From the NCBI RefSeq assembly GCF_036013915.1, contig NZ_CP107899.1:1674001-1738000 (forward strand): a stretch of 64,000 nucleotides of DNA, written 5' to 3'. The notes under the pieces are model-generated. The model did no database searches. It worked only from the letters and a program-made list of their open reading frames with translations, and was not told the DNA's origin. Below are positions 33,301 through 42,293 of the stretch, one piece after another; the first letter of the stretch is position 1, and each line of letters starts with the position of its first letter. The translations under genes and the position numbers were made by a program. Source of the stretch: Streptomyces sp. NBC_00464. Its GTDB lineage: Bacteria; Actinomycetota; Actinomycetes; Streptomycetales; Streptomycetaceae.

Positions 33301-34176
33301 GTCGACGCTCTTGTCGCCGTTGGCGTCGGGGGTGACGACGACCTTCGCCCAGGGCAGGTTGTCACCGCTCTCCGGCTTCGGTGCGCCGTCGCCGCGGTAG
33401 GTCCACTGACCGGACCAGACGCCGACCCGGGTGGAGCCGTCGTCGTCCTTGCGGGCCTGGTGCCAGAAGCGGGCGTCGTCGCCGCCGGTGGCGCCGGAGG
33501 GCTTGTCGTACGAGGAGTTGGACTCGACGGCGGCCGCGAGCGATCCGGTGTTGAGAAACGCGTAGGTGCCGCCGACCGGCGCGGCGTCGGCCTTGGTGGC
33601 GTCGGTGACCTTCGCGAAGACGTCGGCGGTCTTCGTCGAGTCGGGGTCGAGCTTCGTGAAGGCGGTCGCGGCTCCGGTGTCGGTGCTCGCGACGGAGACG
33701 AGGTCGTGGCCCGGGATGTCGATCGTGCCGACCCGGAACGCCTCGGTGTCGCGGACGGCGGTCACCTTGAAGGTGGTGGCGCGTCCGGAGACGGAGAGCG
33801 AGGCGTCGATCTCGACGCCGGGCAGATCCGCGAAGACGAGCGTGTAGCGGGCGGCCGACGCGGTGATCTCGGGGGCGCCCTTGAGCTGCACCGGGTGGGC
33901 GGTGCCGTTGAGGGTCACGGCGGTGACGGGCCGGGTGCTGCCGGACAGCTGGGCCCCGGTGGCACGGTCGGTGTATGCGAGGACGCGCGGGAAGTCGTCG
34001 GCGACGGCGACGGCGAGCTGCGCCGATCCGATGACGGGCGCGTCCGCCGGAACGGCGGATTCGGCCGCGGCTGAGGCGGGGGCGGCGGCTGAGGCGGGGA
34101 GGGCGGTCCCCACCAGAGCCAGGACGGCTGCTGAGGCGGCGGCTGCGGCGCCCACCGAAGTAAATCTTGGCGACAT
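30304..34176 (-). CDS. Secreted endo-alpha-N-acetylgalactosaminidase, GH101
   Basis: A 1290-residue exported enzyme; ATG 34176 starts a Sec signal ending near ASAAAPASAAA. Domains: N-terminal beta-sandwich, a GH101 barrel with nucleophile Asp468 (LYIDVYYTHGW) and acid/base Glu494 (KQGWNVSSEW), carbohydrate-binding beta domains, a NEW3-like module (~1080-1160) and a C-terminal NPCBM domain (EKGLGSHAPAKVRYYLGG). GH101 enzymes release Gal-beta-1,3-GalNAc from mucin-type O-glycans. The loop between the catalytic residues is six residues shorter than in the pneumococcal enzyme. It is upstream of the PL8 gene on the same strand and divergent from a GH64 gene. Confidence 0.92.
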   Translation of the reverse strand: MSPRFTSVGAAAAASAAVLALVGTALPASAAAPASAAAESAVPADAPVIGSAQLAVAVADDFPRVLAYTDRATGAQLSGSTRPVTAVTLNGTAHPVQLKGAPEITASAARYTLVFADLPGVEIDASLSVSGRATTFKVTAVRDTEAFRVGTIDIPGHDLVSVASTDTGAATAFTKLDPDSTKTADVFAKVTDATKADAAPVGGTYAFLNTGSLAAAVESNSSYDKPSGATGGDDARFWHQARKDDDGSTRVGVWSGQWTYRGDGAPKPESGDNLPWAKVVVTPDANGDKSVDWQDGAVAFRSIGVVAPGSKDTADRVVTHIPFNFASQATHPFLRTLDDVKRISLSTDGLGQLALLKGYASEGHDSAHPDYGGNYNKRAGGLKDLNELLKDGKKWGATFGVHVNATEAYPEAKAFDENLVDKTKPGWNWLNQSYYIDQRRDINSGDLAKRFQQLRDETNSNLSMLYIDVYYTHGWIADKTLQSLQKQGWNVSSEWADKFERGSLWSHWANDLDYGGATNKGLNSKIIRFIRNDEKDVWNNDPVLGQTAIDEFEGWTGETDWNSFSDNIWQRNLPAKYLQHQKITRWDGNDITLTGGVSGTVEDGKRTFYDHGRKVLSGTDYLLPWDGGKKLYHYSRSGGTSSWAVPSKGAYTVYKLTDNGRVKTGTVRPVDGKITLTAEAGQPYVLYPDKAPKAADAEWGEGTLVDDPGFNDNKLSDWSRTGTAVRDTDSQGRNSAKLSGTGKAALSQSIGGLKPGARYTASALIEVQPGKTRHTVLSAGGKSVTVDRSTAKDYVAASDWHGTYFQRAKVNFTAPANGRTTLRIEAAGGSAAAVRADDVRIVANAPATKKNTVVHEDFEDVDQGWGPFLKGDAGGSTDPRTSVSQLHAPYTQAGWNGKLIDDVLGGKESLKAHEENTGIVYRTAPWTVPMTDGHRYKVEYDYQSSHAGAYEWVDGYDRITADGEPDTVGTRTTAIGAQHTTAHFSETVTAGCGDTWTGLRKRGDAPEGADFVLDGFTVTDLGAAPAGEQAACGTLTLDPAAETLEPGTANTVKASFTNYEATAATAVSVNLTLPEGWKAEPADAVTFDSVAAGAKVTASWQVTPPVDAKYQAYPLSSEARYTVGGAQRTLGAQTSVRTLPPPPTTDSWASDLDWTATENGWGPVERDLSNGETGTGDGTALTIGGTVYEKGLGSHAPAKVRYYLGGKCTSFTAEVGVDDVQKSAGSVQFSVTADGTEKVKSPVLKAADTAWSLTADVTGAKYVELIAGDGGDGNGNDHADWGGARFHCGS

Positions 34177-34526
34177 GTGCTCTGCGTAGTCGCCGTGTCG
34201 GGACAGCGTCAACGACGTACGGCCCCGAGGGCCTCTCCAGTCCAACAACCGTGCTGCGTAAGTCCAAGTGGGGAGTGTGCAGGTCATCGCAGTTGCCGCG
34301 TTCAGGTCCTGATCACGGAAACTCGGGGGGCTCGCCGACCACCCCGGCAAATACCGTTCACCTGCGTCGAGTTGTGAAGACTTCCTTCTTTTGAGAGCGC
34401 TCTCAGTCGCAAGTCTTGACGACTGCACCGGCCGTCGCGAGAGTGGTGCGCACCGCGGACGCCTCCGTTCCATCCCCCCGCACGACCGCCCCGTCCGCGA
34501 CCCCCCCACGCACCCGGAGTCGCCTC
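34177..34526. other. Divergent intergenic region between GH101 and GH64 genes
   Basis: 350 bases without a convincing gene. It must hold both divergent promoters; I cannot pick clear -35/-10 pairs beyond TTGACG at 34415. The outstanding element is the 14-base palindrome at 34392-34405. Confidence 0.6.
34392..34405. promoter_or_regulatory. LacI-family operator palindrome
   Basis: TGAGAGCGCTCTCA is a perfect 14-base palindrome with central CG. It differs by one base per half from the CebR/CelR operator TGGGAGCGCTCCCA known in actinomycetes. It lies 122 bases before the GH64 start and 216 bases before the GH101 start, so it could control either or both. No LacI-family gene is in the window. Confidence 0.7.
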
Positions 34527-35756
34527 ATGATTTCGCGCAGAATGTTCCTCGGCGGCGGCGTCGCCGCCTCAGCGACGGCACTCACCTACCCCCTCTGGGG
34601 AAGCGCGCTGAGCCCGAGCGCGTCGGCGTCCGCAGCGACCTGCGAACTGGCCCTGGAGAACAAGTCCCTGCCCGGCCGGGTCAACGCCTACGTCACCGGC
34701 CACGAGCAGGGCACCGACCGCTGGGTGCTGCTGCGGCCGGACGGCAGCGTCTACCGCCCCGACTCCCCCGCCGCGCCGCAGACCCCCTTGCCGGTCGACT
34801 GCGCCATCCCGCTGAACGCGGCGGGCGGCGCACCGGTCGTCCTGACGCTCCCGCAGATGTACGGGGCCCGGGTCTACTTCGTCCGTGACGACACCCTGGA
34901 CTTCTACCTCAATCCGGGCCCCTCGCTGGTCGAGCCGGCCTTCGCCACGTCCACGGACGCGAACTACGGGCGTACCTGGTCGTTCTGCGAGTTCACCTTC
35001 AACCCGCAGCAGCTGTACGCGAACATCAGCTACGTCGACCTGGTGACGGCGCTGCCGATCGGCCTGAAGCTGGAGGGCGACACCACGCACACGGTGGCCC
35101 CGCTCCCGGACGGTGCCGTACAGAAGATCGCCGACGGCCTCACCGCCCAGGCCGCCGCCGACGGGCAGCCGTGGGACCAGCTGGTCACACGCGGCTCGGA
35201 CGGCAGCGTGCTGCGGGTCATCTCGCCGCAGAACCTGATGGCCCCGTTCTTCGACCGGCCGGACCAGATGCCGTTCCGCGATCTGTTCACCGCGCAGATC
35301 GACGAGGTCTGGGAGAAGTACCGCTCGACCGATCTGCGGATCGACCTCCAGGGCGGACGCGGCGTCTTCACCGGGCGGGTCAGCGGCGACACGCTGACCT
35401 TCAACGGCGGTCACACCTTCATCAAGCCCGTCTCCAAGGACATCTTCACCTGCAACCACGGGCCGTTCACCAACAACCCGGCGGACTCCGACGACAAGAA
35501 GGGCCTGCTGGCCCGGCTCGCGGCCGGTTTCAACCGCTCGATCATGCTCAGCCACCCCGACCAGCCCAACGGCACCACGGTGGCCGACTACTACCGGGGC
35601 GCGGTGACCAACCACTGGTCGCGCATCGTCCACGCCAACAGCCCGATCGGCTACGCCTTCCCGTACGACGACGTACGCCCCGACGGGGAGCCGGACGTCT
35701 CGGGCGCCGCGAACGACGGCAACCCGCGGCGGTTCACGGTGACCGTGGGGTCCTGA
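34527..35756 (+). CDS. Secreted beta-1,3-glucanase, GH64
   Basis: A 409-residue Tat substrate: SRRMFLGGGVAASATALTY opens the signal, which ends around ASASAATC. The mature part is a GH64/thaumatin-like domain (YVTGHEQGTDRWVLLRPDG, RTWSFCEFTFN, YANISYVDLV) with the acidic segment AQIDEVWEKYRSTDLRID as likely catalytic region. CGGAG stands eight bases before ATG 34527. GH64 enzymes release laminaripentaose from beta-1,3-glucan of fungal walls. A LacI-type operator lies upstream and a 21-bp hairpin downstream. Confidence 0.93.
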   Translation: MISRRMFLGGGVAASATALTYPLWGSALSPSASASAATCELALENKSLPGRVNAYVTGHEQGTDRWVLLRPDGSVYRPDSPAAPQTPLPVDCAIPLNAAGGAPVVLTLPQMYGARVYFVRDDTLDFYLNPGPSLVEPAFATSTDANYGRTWSFCEFTFNPQQLYANISYVDLVTALPIGLKLEGDTTHTVAPLPDGAVQKIADGLTAQAAADGQPWDQLVTRGSDGSVLRVISPQNLMAPFFDRPDQMPFRDLFTAQIDEVWEKYRSTDLRIDLQGGRGVFTGRVSGDTLTFNGGHTFIKPVSKDIFTCNHGPFTNNPADSDDKKGLLARLAAGFNRSIMLSHPDQPNGTTVADYYRGAVTNHWSRIVHANSPIGYAFPYDDVRPDGEPDVSGAANDGNPRRFTVTVGS

Positions 35757-35764
35757 GCCTCCGG

Positions 35765-35816
35765 GACATGGGTGTGCCCCCGTCCGTGGGTTCCGGGACG
35801 GGGGCACACCCATGTC
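35765..35816. terminator. Bidirectional terminator with 21-bp stem
   Basis: Perfect 21-bp arms (35765-35785 and 35796-35816) around a 10-base loop, between the convergent GH64 gene and the ROK kinase gene. Confidence 0.88.
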
Positions 35817-35827
35817 GGGGAGAGGTA

Positions 35828-36763
35828 TCAGACCGGGGAACACACTCCGAGTTCCTGCCGCGCCCGTGCCGCGGCGCCGACCGGTACGGCGTCGGCGCCC
35901 AGGCCGGACCTGACCAGCCGGACGGGATGACCGCTCACCGGCGGATCGGCGGCCAGCGACGCGAGGATGATCGGGCTCAGCAGCGGCCACGCGTGGCTGA
36001 CCCCGCCGCCCACGACCACCGTCGTGATGTCGACGACGCCCGCCGTCATCACGATCGCCCGTGCGATGCCGGCACCGGCGGCCCGGTACACCGCGAGGGC
36101 GTCCTCGTCACCGCGCTCCGCCGCCCCCGCGACCTCGCGGGCGGTGAGCCGCCGGCCGGTGCGCTCCGCGTAGCGGGCGCCGATGGAGCGGCCGGAGGCC
36201 AGGGTCTCCAGATGCCCGCGCCCGCCGCACGAGCAGAGCAGGTCACCGAAGCCGGGGATGTGCCCGATCTCGCCGGCCGCGCCGTGCGGGCCGGTGAACA
36301 GCGCGCCGGCGCTCCACAACGCGCCGCCGACACCGGTGCCGAGGGTGATCCCGAGGACGTCCGGCTCGTCCCGGACCGCGCCGCCCGACGTCTCCCCGTA
36401 CAGGAAGGCGTTGACGTCGTTGTCCAGGAAGGCCGGGACTCCCAGCGCGCCCTCGACGGCGTCCGTCACTCCGAAACCGGCCCAGCCGGTGAAGGAGTCG
36501 CTGGCCACCAGGATGTGACCGGTGGCGGAGTCCACGACGCCGGCGGCGCCGACCCCGCACCCGGCGAGCCGGCCCGGGGTGCGCTCCAGCAACGGGGCCA
36601 GCGCGTCCAGGGCCGCGCCGATCATGGCCGGGCCGCCGTGAGCCGCCGGAGTCGCCGTCTCGGCGCGGTTGAGTACGGTCAGGTCGTCGTCGCACAGGAC
36701 CACCTGCGTGGTGGTGCCGCCGATGTCCACGCCGGCGAAGAGCCTGCGGTCGTGCGGGTTCAT
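35828..36763 (-). CDS. ROK-family sugar kinase
   Basis: A 311-residue kinase of the glucokinase/N-acetylhexosamine kinase type. The ATP-binding motif FAGVDIGGTTTQVVL is at the N-terminus, then FLDNDVNAFLYGE with the catalytic Asp, GITLGTGVGGALW, and GEIGHIPGFG. The zinc motif reads CSCGGRGHLE, with His replacing the usual third Cys; His could still be a ligand. No DNA-binding domain is present. ATG 36763 overlaps the ABC ATPase stop by four bases, so it is the last gene of a peptide-type ABC operon. Substrate not readable; an amino sugar or glucose is plausible. Confidence 0.9.
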   Translation of the reverse strand: MNPHDRRLFAGVDIGGTTTQVVLCDDDLTVLNRAETATPAAHGGPAMIGAALDALAPLLERTPGRLAGCGVGAAGVVDSATGHILVASDSFTGWAGFGVTDAVEGALGVPAFLDNDVNAFLYGETSGGAVRDEPDVLGITLGTGVGGALWSAGALFTGPHGAAGEIGHIPGFGDLLCSCGGRGHLETLASGRSIGARYAERTGRRLTAREVAGAAERGDEDALAVYRAAGAGIARAIVMTAGVVDITTVVVGGGVSHAWPLLSPIILASLAADPPVSGHPVRLVRSGLGADAVPVGAAARARQELGVCSPV

Positions 36764-38469
36764 GCCTGGACCTCCGTCCGGACGGCCGCGAGGGCGGCCA
36801 GGCGCTCGGCCCTGCGGCCGCGCTGGATCACCGGGTCCGGCACGGGTACGGCGGCCAGCAGGCCGCGCGTGTAGTCGGTCTCCGGGTGCAGGAGGGTCGC
36901 CCCGGTGGGGCCCTGCTCCTGGATCCGGCCGCCCCGCAGCACCACGACGCGCTGCGCGAAGTGCTGGACGACGGCCAGGTCGTGGGAGACGAAGAGGCAG
37001 GCGAAGCCCAGCTCGTCCTGGAGCTCGGAGATCACTTCCAGTACCGCCTGCTGCACACTCACGTCGAGCGCGCTGGTGGGTTCGTCGGCGACCAGCAGCC
37101 GGGGCTCCAGGACCAGCGCACGGGCCAGGCTCACCCGCTGGCGCTGGCCGCCGGACAGCTCCCGCGGTGCCCGGTCCGCGACCTCGCGCGGCAGCCGGAC
37201 GCGGTCGAGGATGGCGGCCACCTTGTTCCGGCGGTCCTTGGCGGTCAGGCCCCGGCGGTGGACCCTGAGCGGCTCGGCGACGCACTCGCCGACCGTCATC
37301 CGGGCGTCCAGCGAGGCGACCGGGTCCTGGAGGACCACGCCGATGCCGGCCCGCAGCGCCCGGCGCGCCCGGGAGCGGACGCTCCCCAGGTCGGTGCCGA
37401 ACAGGGAGACCGTGCCGGAACTCGGCGCGATCAGACCGAGCGCGACCCGGGAGGCGGTGGACTTGCCGGAACCCGACTCGCCCACCAGACCCAGGGTCTG
37501 GCCGGCGTACACGGCGAGGGAGACACCGTCCAGCGCCCGCACGGCGCTCTTGCCGCGGCCGAAGACCACGGAGACGTCGCGGAGTTCGGCCACCGGCTCG
37601 GTGTCCTGGTCCACGGCGGAGGCGACCGGGGCCGTCTGGCCCGCCTCGGCCACCGACAGCCGGGGCACGGCGGCCAGCAGACGGCGGGTGTAGTCGTGGG
37701 ACGGGCGCAGGAGCACGTCCTCGACCGGTCCGGTCTCCACGATCTCGCCGTGGTACATCACGGCGACCCGGTCGGCGAAGTCGGCGACGACGCCCATGTT
37801 GTGGGTGACCAGCAGGACGCCGGTGCCGGTCTCGGCGGCGAGCCGGCGCAGCAGGTCGAGGATCTCGGCCTGCACCGTGACGTCCAGCGCGGTGGTCGGC
37901 TCGTCGGCGATCAGCAGGGCGGGGTTGTTGGCGATGGCCATCGCGATGACCACGCGCTGGCGCTGCCCGCCGGAGAGCTGGAAGGGGTAGGCCGTGGCCC
38001 GCTTCTCCGGTTCGGGTATGCCGACCTTGCGCAGGAGCGCGACGGCCTCGGCGGCGGCGTCCTTGGCGGAGATCTCGCGGTGGTTGCGGATCACCTCGGC
38101 GATCTGCCTGCCGACCCTGGTCAGCGGATCCAGCGCGGTGGCCGGCTCCTGGAACACCATGGAGGCGGTCCGGCCGCGCAGCGACGCGAGGTCGCTCTCG
38201 CGGGCGCCGACCACCTGGGTGCCCGCGATGACGGCGCTGCCGGTGGCACGGGCGTTGCCGGTCAGCAGGCCCATGGCGGCCAGCGCGATGGTGGACTTGC
38301 CGGAGCCCGACTCGCCGACGAGGGCGAGCGTCTCGCCGGGTTCGACGTGCAGGGAGACACCCCGCACGGCCGGCACCTCACCGGTCTCGGTGGTGAAGAC
38401 GACGCCGAGGTCGTCGAGTTCGAGAATCGGCCCGGCCTGCGGTGCGGCGGGGCTCTTGGTGACGGTCAT
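36760..38469 (-). CDS. Fused Dpp/Opp-type ABC ATPase (DppD-DppF)
   Basis: A 569-residue protein with two complete ABC ATPase halves. Both have Walker [10 protein letters not shown], signature LSGGQRQR and Walker B ([26 protein letters not shown]). Each half ends in the oligopeptide-transporter C-terminal motif ([24 protein letters not shown]). It powers the importer made with the two downstream-coupled permeases. Four-base overlaps join it to genes on both sides. Confidence 0.95.
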   Translation of the reverse strand: MTVTKSPAAPQAGPILELDDLGVVFTTETGEVPAVRGVSLHVEPGETLALVGESGSGKSTIALAAMGLLTGNARATGSAVIAGTQVVGARESDLASLRGRTASMVFQEPATALDPLTRVGRQIAEVIRNHREISAKDAAAEAVALLRKVGIPEPEKRATAYPFQLSGGQRQRVVIAMAIANNPALLIADEPTTALDVTVQAEILDLLRRLAAETGTGVLLVTHNMGVVADFADRVAVMYHGEIVETGPVEDVLLRPSHDYTRRLLAAVPRLSVAEAGQTAPVASAVDQDTEPVAELRDVSVVFGRGKSAVRALDGVSLAVYAGQTLGLVGESGSGKSTASRVALGLIAPSSGTVSLFGTDLGSVRSRARRALRAGIGVVLQDPVASLDARMTVGECVAEPLRVHRRGLTAKDRRNKVAAILDRVRLPREVADRAPRELSGGQRQRVSLARALVLEPRLLVADEPTSALDVSVQQAVLEVISELQDELGFACLFVSHDLAVVQHFAQRVVVLRGGRIQEQGPTGATLLHPETDYTRGLLAAVPVPDPVIQRGRRAERLAALAAVRTEVQA

Positions 38470-39362
38470 CCGCGTCCCCTCACGTCGAATGCGTCGCGGA
38501 GCCCGTCCCCGATCGCGTTGAACGCCCACACCACCAGGATGATGGCCAGGCCGGGCGGCACGATGAGCCACCAGTAGCCGGAGTACGCGGCGGTGAGACC
38601 GGCCGACAGCATGCCGCCCCAGTCGGTGGCCGGCGGCTGGACGCCCAGGCCCAGGTAGGAGACATAGGCGATGAGCAGGATGGCGTCGGCGATCTGGAAG
38701 GTGGCCGCGACGATGATGGTCGAGACCGAGTTCGGCAGGATGTGCCGGATGATCGCCCGGCCGTGTGTCCCGCCGATCGCCCGGAGCGTCAGCACGTAGT
38801 CGCGGTTCTTCAGACTCAGCGTCTCCGCCCTGATCAGCCGCGACGGCACCAGCCAGGAGACGAAGCCCAGGATGACGATCATTCCCGTCAGGTCCGGGGT
38901 GGTGATCGCCGAGACCACCAGCAGGATGAAGAGCGCCGGGATGGCGATCCCCGCGTCCACGACCCGCATCATCACCGCGTCGACCCAGCCGCCCGCGTAG
39001 CCGGCGACCGCACCCCACAGGGTGCCGATGACGGTGGCGAGGACACCTGCGGCAAGACCGACGATCAGCGACACCTTGCCGCCGTACATGAGCCGGCCCA
39101 GTACGTCGTGGCCGACGGCGTCGGTGCCCAGCCAGTGCGATCCGCTGGGCGCGAGGTTGACCTGTTCGAGCATCGTGTGGGTCTGGTCGGTGGAGTACAC
39201 CAGCGGACCGACGAAGCAGAACAGGAAGAAGAAGGCCACGACACCGAGCCCGACCACGGCGAGCCTGTTGCGTCGGAAGCGGCGGACGGCGAGGCGGGAG
39301 CCCGACGCCGTGACTGCGGTGGCCGTGCCGGACACCTGGCCCGGCTGGATGACGGCGCTCAT
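38466..39362 (-). CDS. Dpp/Opp-type ABC permease, DppC-like
   Basis: A 298-residue permease: N-terminal segment ending in FRRNRLAVVGLGVVAFFFLF, the conserved WLGTDAVGHDVLGRLMYGGKVSL region, and the EAA-like loop LRAIGGTHGRAIIRHILPN. About six TM helices. Four-base overlaps to the ATPase and the DppB-like gene indicate translational coupling. Confidence 0.94.
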   Translation of the reverse strand: MSAVIQPGQVSGTATAVTASGSRLAVRRFRRNRLAVVGLGVVAFFFLFCFVGPLVYSTDQTHTMLEQVNLAPSGSHWLGTDAVGHDVLGRLMYGGKVSLIVGLAAGVLATVIGTLWGAVAGYAGGWVDAVMMRVVDAGIAIPALFILLVVSAITTPDLTGMIVILGFVSWLVPSRLIRAETLSLKNRDYVLTLRAIGGTHGRAIIRHILPNSVSTIIVAATFQIADAILLIAYVSYLGLGVQPPATDWGGMLSAGLTAAYSGYWWLIVPPGLAIILVVWAFNAIGDGLRDAFDVRGRG

Positions 39363-40318
39363 GCCCGGCCTGCCTTCACTCGGGGGTCGATGACACGCTG
39401 GACGATGTCGGCGAGGAGCGTGCCGGTCACCGTGGCGACCGCGATGACGAGCACGCAGCCCAGGAGCACCGGATAGTCGGAGGACTGGGCGGCGGTCCAG
39501 AACAGCAGTCCCATACCGGGGTAGTTGAAGAGCTGCTCGACCACCAGCGCACCGCCGAACAGCACCGGCACGTAGTACCCGAGCATGGCGACCACCGGCG
39601 TCAGCGAGTTGCGGAACACATGCCGCCACAGGATGGCGCGGGAGCGGGAACCGCCGGCCCGCGCCGTCCTGACGTAGTCCTCGGAGAGGTTCTCCAGGGT
39701 GGCCGCCCGCATGTAGCGGCTGAACACCGCGATCATCGAGGCGGCGCCCGCGACCACCGGCAGGACCAGTGCCTGCGGATCGGAGATCACCTGGGCGAGC
39801 GTGTCGCCCTGCGGTGCCTGGGAGGGGAACCACGGCAGCACCTGGCTGAACACCAGCACCAGAACCAGCCCGAGGAAGTACACGGGCGTGGAGTAGGCGA
39901 TGAAGCTCAGCGTGGTGATGACGTAGTCCGCCGGCTTGTTGCGCCGCATGGCCTGCCACATGCCCAGCGGGATCGCCAGCACCAGGCCGACGATCGCCGA
40001 CAGGACGGTGAGCAGCAGGGTCTTCGGCAGCCGTTCGGTGATGAGCTGGGACACCGGCTCGTTGAGGGTGTACGAGGTCCCGAGGTCACCGTGCAACAGC
40101 TGGTTCAGGTAGTAGAAGTACTGCACGGGCAGCGGCTTGTCGAGGCCCTGGGCGTGGTTGAAGGACGTGATCTGCTGCGGGGTGGCCTGCGGGCCGAGGA
40201 TCCCGCGTGCGGGACCCCCGGGCAGGGCGTGCAGCAGACCGAAGACCACGATCGTCACGATGACGATCACCACGAGTGCCTGGAGGACCCGCCTGATCAG
40301 GTACGAGGAAGTGCTCAT
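39359..40318 (-). CDS. Dpp/Opp-type ABC permease, DppB-like
   Basis: A 319-residue permease with the family start YLIRRVLQALVVIVIVTIVVF and RYMRAATLENLSEDYVRTAR. It follows the binding-protein gene after 50 bases. Peptides are the usual cargo of this family, but some members carry oligosaccharides; the sugar kinase in the operon leaves that open. Confidence 0.94.
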   Translation of the reverse strand: MSTSSYLIRRVLQALVVIVIVTIVVFGLLHALPGGPARGILGPQATPQQITSFNHAQGLDKPLPVQYFYYLNQLLHGDLGTSYTLNEPVSQLITERLPKTLLLTVLSAIVGLVLAIPLGMWQAMRRNKPADYVITTLSFIAYSTPVYFLGLVLVLVFSQVLPWFPSQAPQGDTLAQVISDPQALVLPVVAGAASMIAVFSRYMRAATLENLSEDYVRTARAGGSRSRAILWRHVFRNSLTPVVAMLGYYVPVLFGGALVVEQLFNYPGMGLLFWTAAQSSDYPVLLGCVLVIAVATVTGTLLADIVQRVIDPRVKAGRA

Positions 40319-40368
40319 GTGTTTTCCGGTCGCTTCGGCTCAGTGATGCGCATGGTCGGCAACCGGGC

Positions 40369-42186
40369 TTACTTGTTGGTCCACTTCCACATGGCGGGGT
40401 GGAAGTTGGCCAGCGAGTCCTGGGCGAAGCCGCCGAGGCCGCTCTTGACCACGGAGACCTGGTAGTCCGGTTCCGGCAGCCAGACGACCGGAAGGTCCTC
40501 GGCCAGCGCGGCGCTGTACTTCTGCATGGCGACGGGGGAGGAGTCGGTGGTGGTCTCGCTGATCAGCTTGTCCACGGCTGTGTTGGAGTAGCTGCCGAAG
40601 TTGGAGGCGCCACCGGTGGCGAAGAGGGAGTCACCGCTCGGGTAGGCGGGGAAGTACCAGCTGCCCGCGCTGCCGAAGAAGGAGAGCTGCCACTTGCAGC
40701 CGGAATCGCCGGCGGTGCACTGACCGGCCTGTGCGAGAACCGAGTTGACCGGTGCGGTCTTGATGCTGAAGCCGATGCCGGACTTGGCGAAGGACGACTG
40801 GAGGGCGCTCATCAGGTTGTCGGTCACGGTCGATCCGGACTGCGACAGCACCTGCATCCGGAACTTCGTGCCCTTGTCGACCCCGGCGCCGCACTGGTTG
40901 TCGCCGCTGCCCGGGTCGGTGCAGACCATGGTGCCGCTCTGCTCGGTCCAGCCGTGGTCGGTGAGCAGCTTCTTCGCCTTGGCGGTGGAGAAGGGGTACG
41001 GGTTGTTCTTCTGCTTCTCGGAGACGAAGGCGGAGGTCTGGCCCTGCGGGACGGGGCCGTAGGTGGAGACGGCGGTGCCGTTGAAGATCACCTTGGAGAG
41101 GGTCGCCTGGTCCACCGACATCTGGATCGCCTGGCGGGCGTAGAGCTGCTTGAAGACGGGGCCCATGGTGGGGTTGTTGAAGTTGTACGGCATGTACGTG
41201 ATCGCCCAGCCGGCCCACGGCTTGACGGTGTAGCCCTTGGCGGTGAAGGACGCTTCCTGGCTGAGGTTGGTGGCGTTGATGTAGCCGTAGTCGACCGTGC
41301 CCGCCCGCAGTGCGTTCTCCTCGGCGTCCGCGGTGGTGAACGGGAGCAGGTTCACCGTCTTGATGTTGGCCTTGCCGCCGCCGTCGTACTTGGCGTTGGC
41401 CGACAGCTGCACCTTGCCGGCGGTCGAGAACGTCTTGATGGTGTACGGGCCGCTGACCGTCTTCCAGAGCGGGTCGGTGGCGTAACCGGAGATCTTCTTG
41501 GCGGCCGTGTTGAGGTACGTCCAGACCTTCTTGGCGCCCTCGGTGGTGAGGTCGAGGTCCGACACCTTGCCCGCGTCGCTCGTCTTGCCCCAGACGTGCT
41601 GCGGCATCGGGCGGATCATGCTCAGCTCGTTGGCGAGCATCCACTGCGTGTTGTACGCCTTGTCGAACGTGATCGTGAAGTGCGTGTCGTCCACGATCTT
41701 CAGCGAGGTCCAGTTGTCCGGCGCCTTGCCCGGGCTGTAGCTGGCCCAGTCCTCCCTGTTCGCCTTGACCAGGTTGAACCAGAACTGCACGTCGCGCGAG
41801 GTGATCTTCTCGCCGTCGCTCCAGTGCCGGTCGCCGAGGGTGATCGCGACGCTCTTGCTGTCCTTCGCGAAGTCGGCGGCGGTGGCCAGCGAGTTGGCCT
41901 TGTTCCAGCCGACCTTGCCGGTGGACCCGTCGTACGCGACCAGCGGCTCCCAGAGGGACTGGGATATCGAGGAGTTGTTGGTGTTCAGGTGCTCGGCGGT
42001 GCCGACCGGGAGGATCCAGTTCGGCGTGAAGTTCGCCGGCAGCGCGTAGTTGATGCTGTCCTTCGAACCGGAGCCGGACGAGGTCGTACCCCCGCCGGAA
42101 CAGCCGGACAGCAGCACGGCCGCCGTGGTGGCGACGCCCGCGGCGAGGGCCCAGCGGCGGCTGTTCGCCGTGCGGGTAACGATCAT
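40369..42186 (-). CDS. Dpp/Opp-type substrate-binding lipoprotein
   Basis: A 605-residue SBP_bac_5 receptor. GAGGAG precedes ATG 42186; the signal ends in lipobox LLSGC, then a Ser/Gly linker. Family motifs include SQSLWEPLVAYD, LGDRHWSDGEKITSRDVQFWF and RQAIQMSVDQATL. It is first in the five-gene importer-kinase operon, divergent from a ROK regulator. The ligand could be a peptide, glycopeptide or oligosaccharide. Confidence 0.94.
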   Translation of the reverse strand: MIVTRTANSRRWALAAGVATTAAVLLSGCSGGGTTSSGSGSKDSINYALPANFTPNWILPVGTAEHLNTNNSSISQSLWEPLVAYDGSTGKVGWNKANSLATAADFAKDSKSVAITLGDRHWSDGEKITSRDVQFWFNLVKANREDWASYSPGKAPDNWTSLKIVDDTHFTITFDKAYNTQWMLANELSMIRPMPQHVWGKTSDAGKVSDLDLTTEGAKKVWTYLNTAAKKISGYATDPLWKTVSGPYTIKTFSTAGKVQLSANAKYDGGGKANIKTVNLLPFTTADAEENALRAGTVDYGYINATNLSQEASFTAKGYTVKPWAGWAITYMPYNFNNPTMGPVFKQLYARQAIQMSVDQATLSKVIFNGTAVSTYGPVPQGQTSAFVSEKQKNNPYPFSTAKAKKLLTDHGWTEQSGTMVCTDPGSGDNQCGAGVDKGTKFRMQVLSQSGSTVTDNLMSALQSSFAKSGIGFSIKTAPVNSVLAQAGQCTAGDSGCKWQLSFFGSAGSWYFPAYPSGDSLFATGGASNFGSYSNTAVDKLISETTTDSSPVAMQKYSAALAEDLPVVWLPEPDYQVSVVKSGLGGFAQDSLANFHPAMWKWTNK

Positions 42187-42293
42187 GACTCTCCTCGGAG
42201 TGAAACGGCCCGCAGCCGCTCAGGGGGGTCGGCGCTGCGTTCACGACAGCTAACGCCGCCATTGCCGAAGAAACAAACAAGAATTAATAACAA

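Noticed and set aside
30592..34074. 1160-codon plus-strand open frame opposite GH101
   Set aside because: Val/Gly/Asp-rich shadow with no motif; the minus strand encodes a full GH101.
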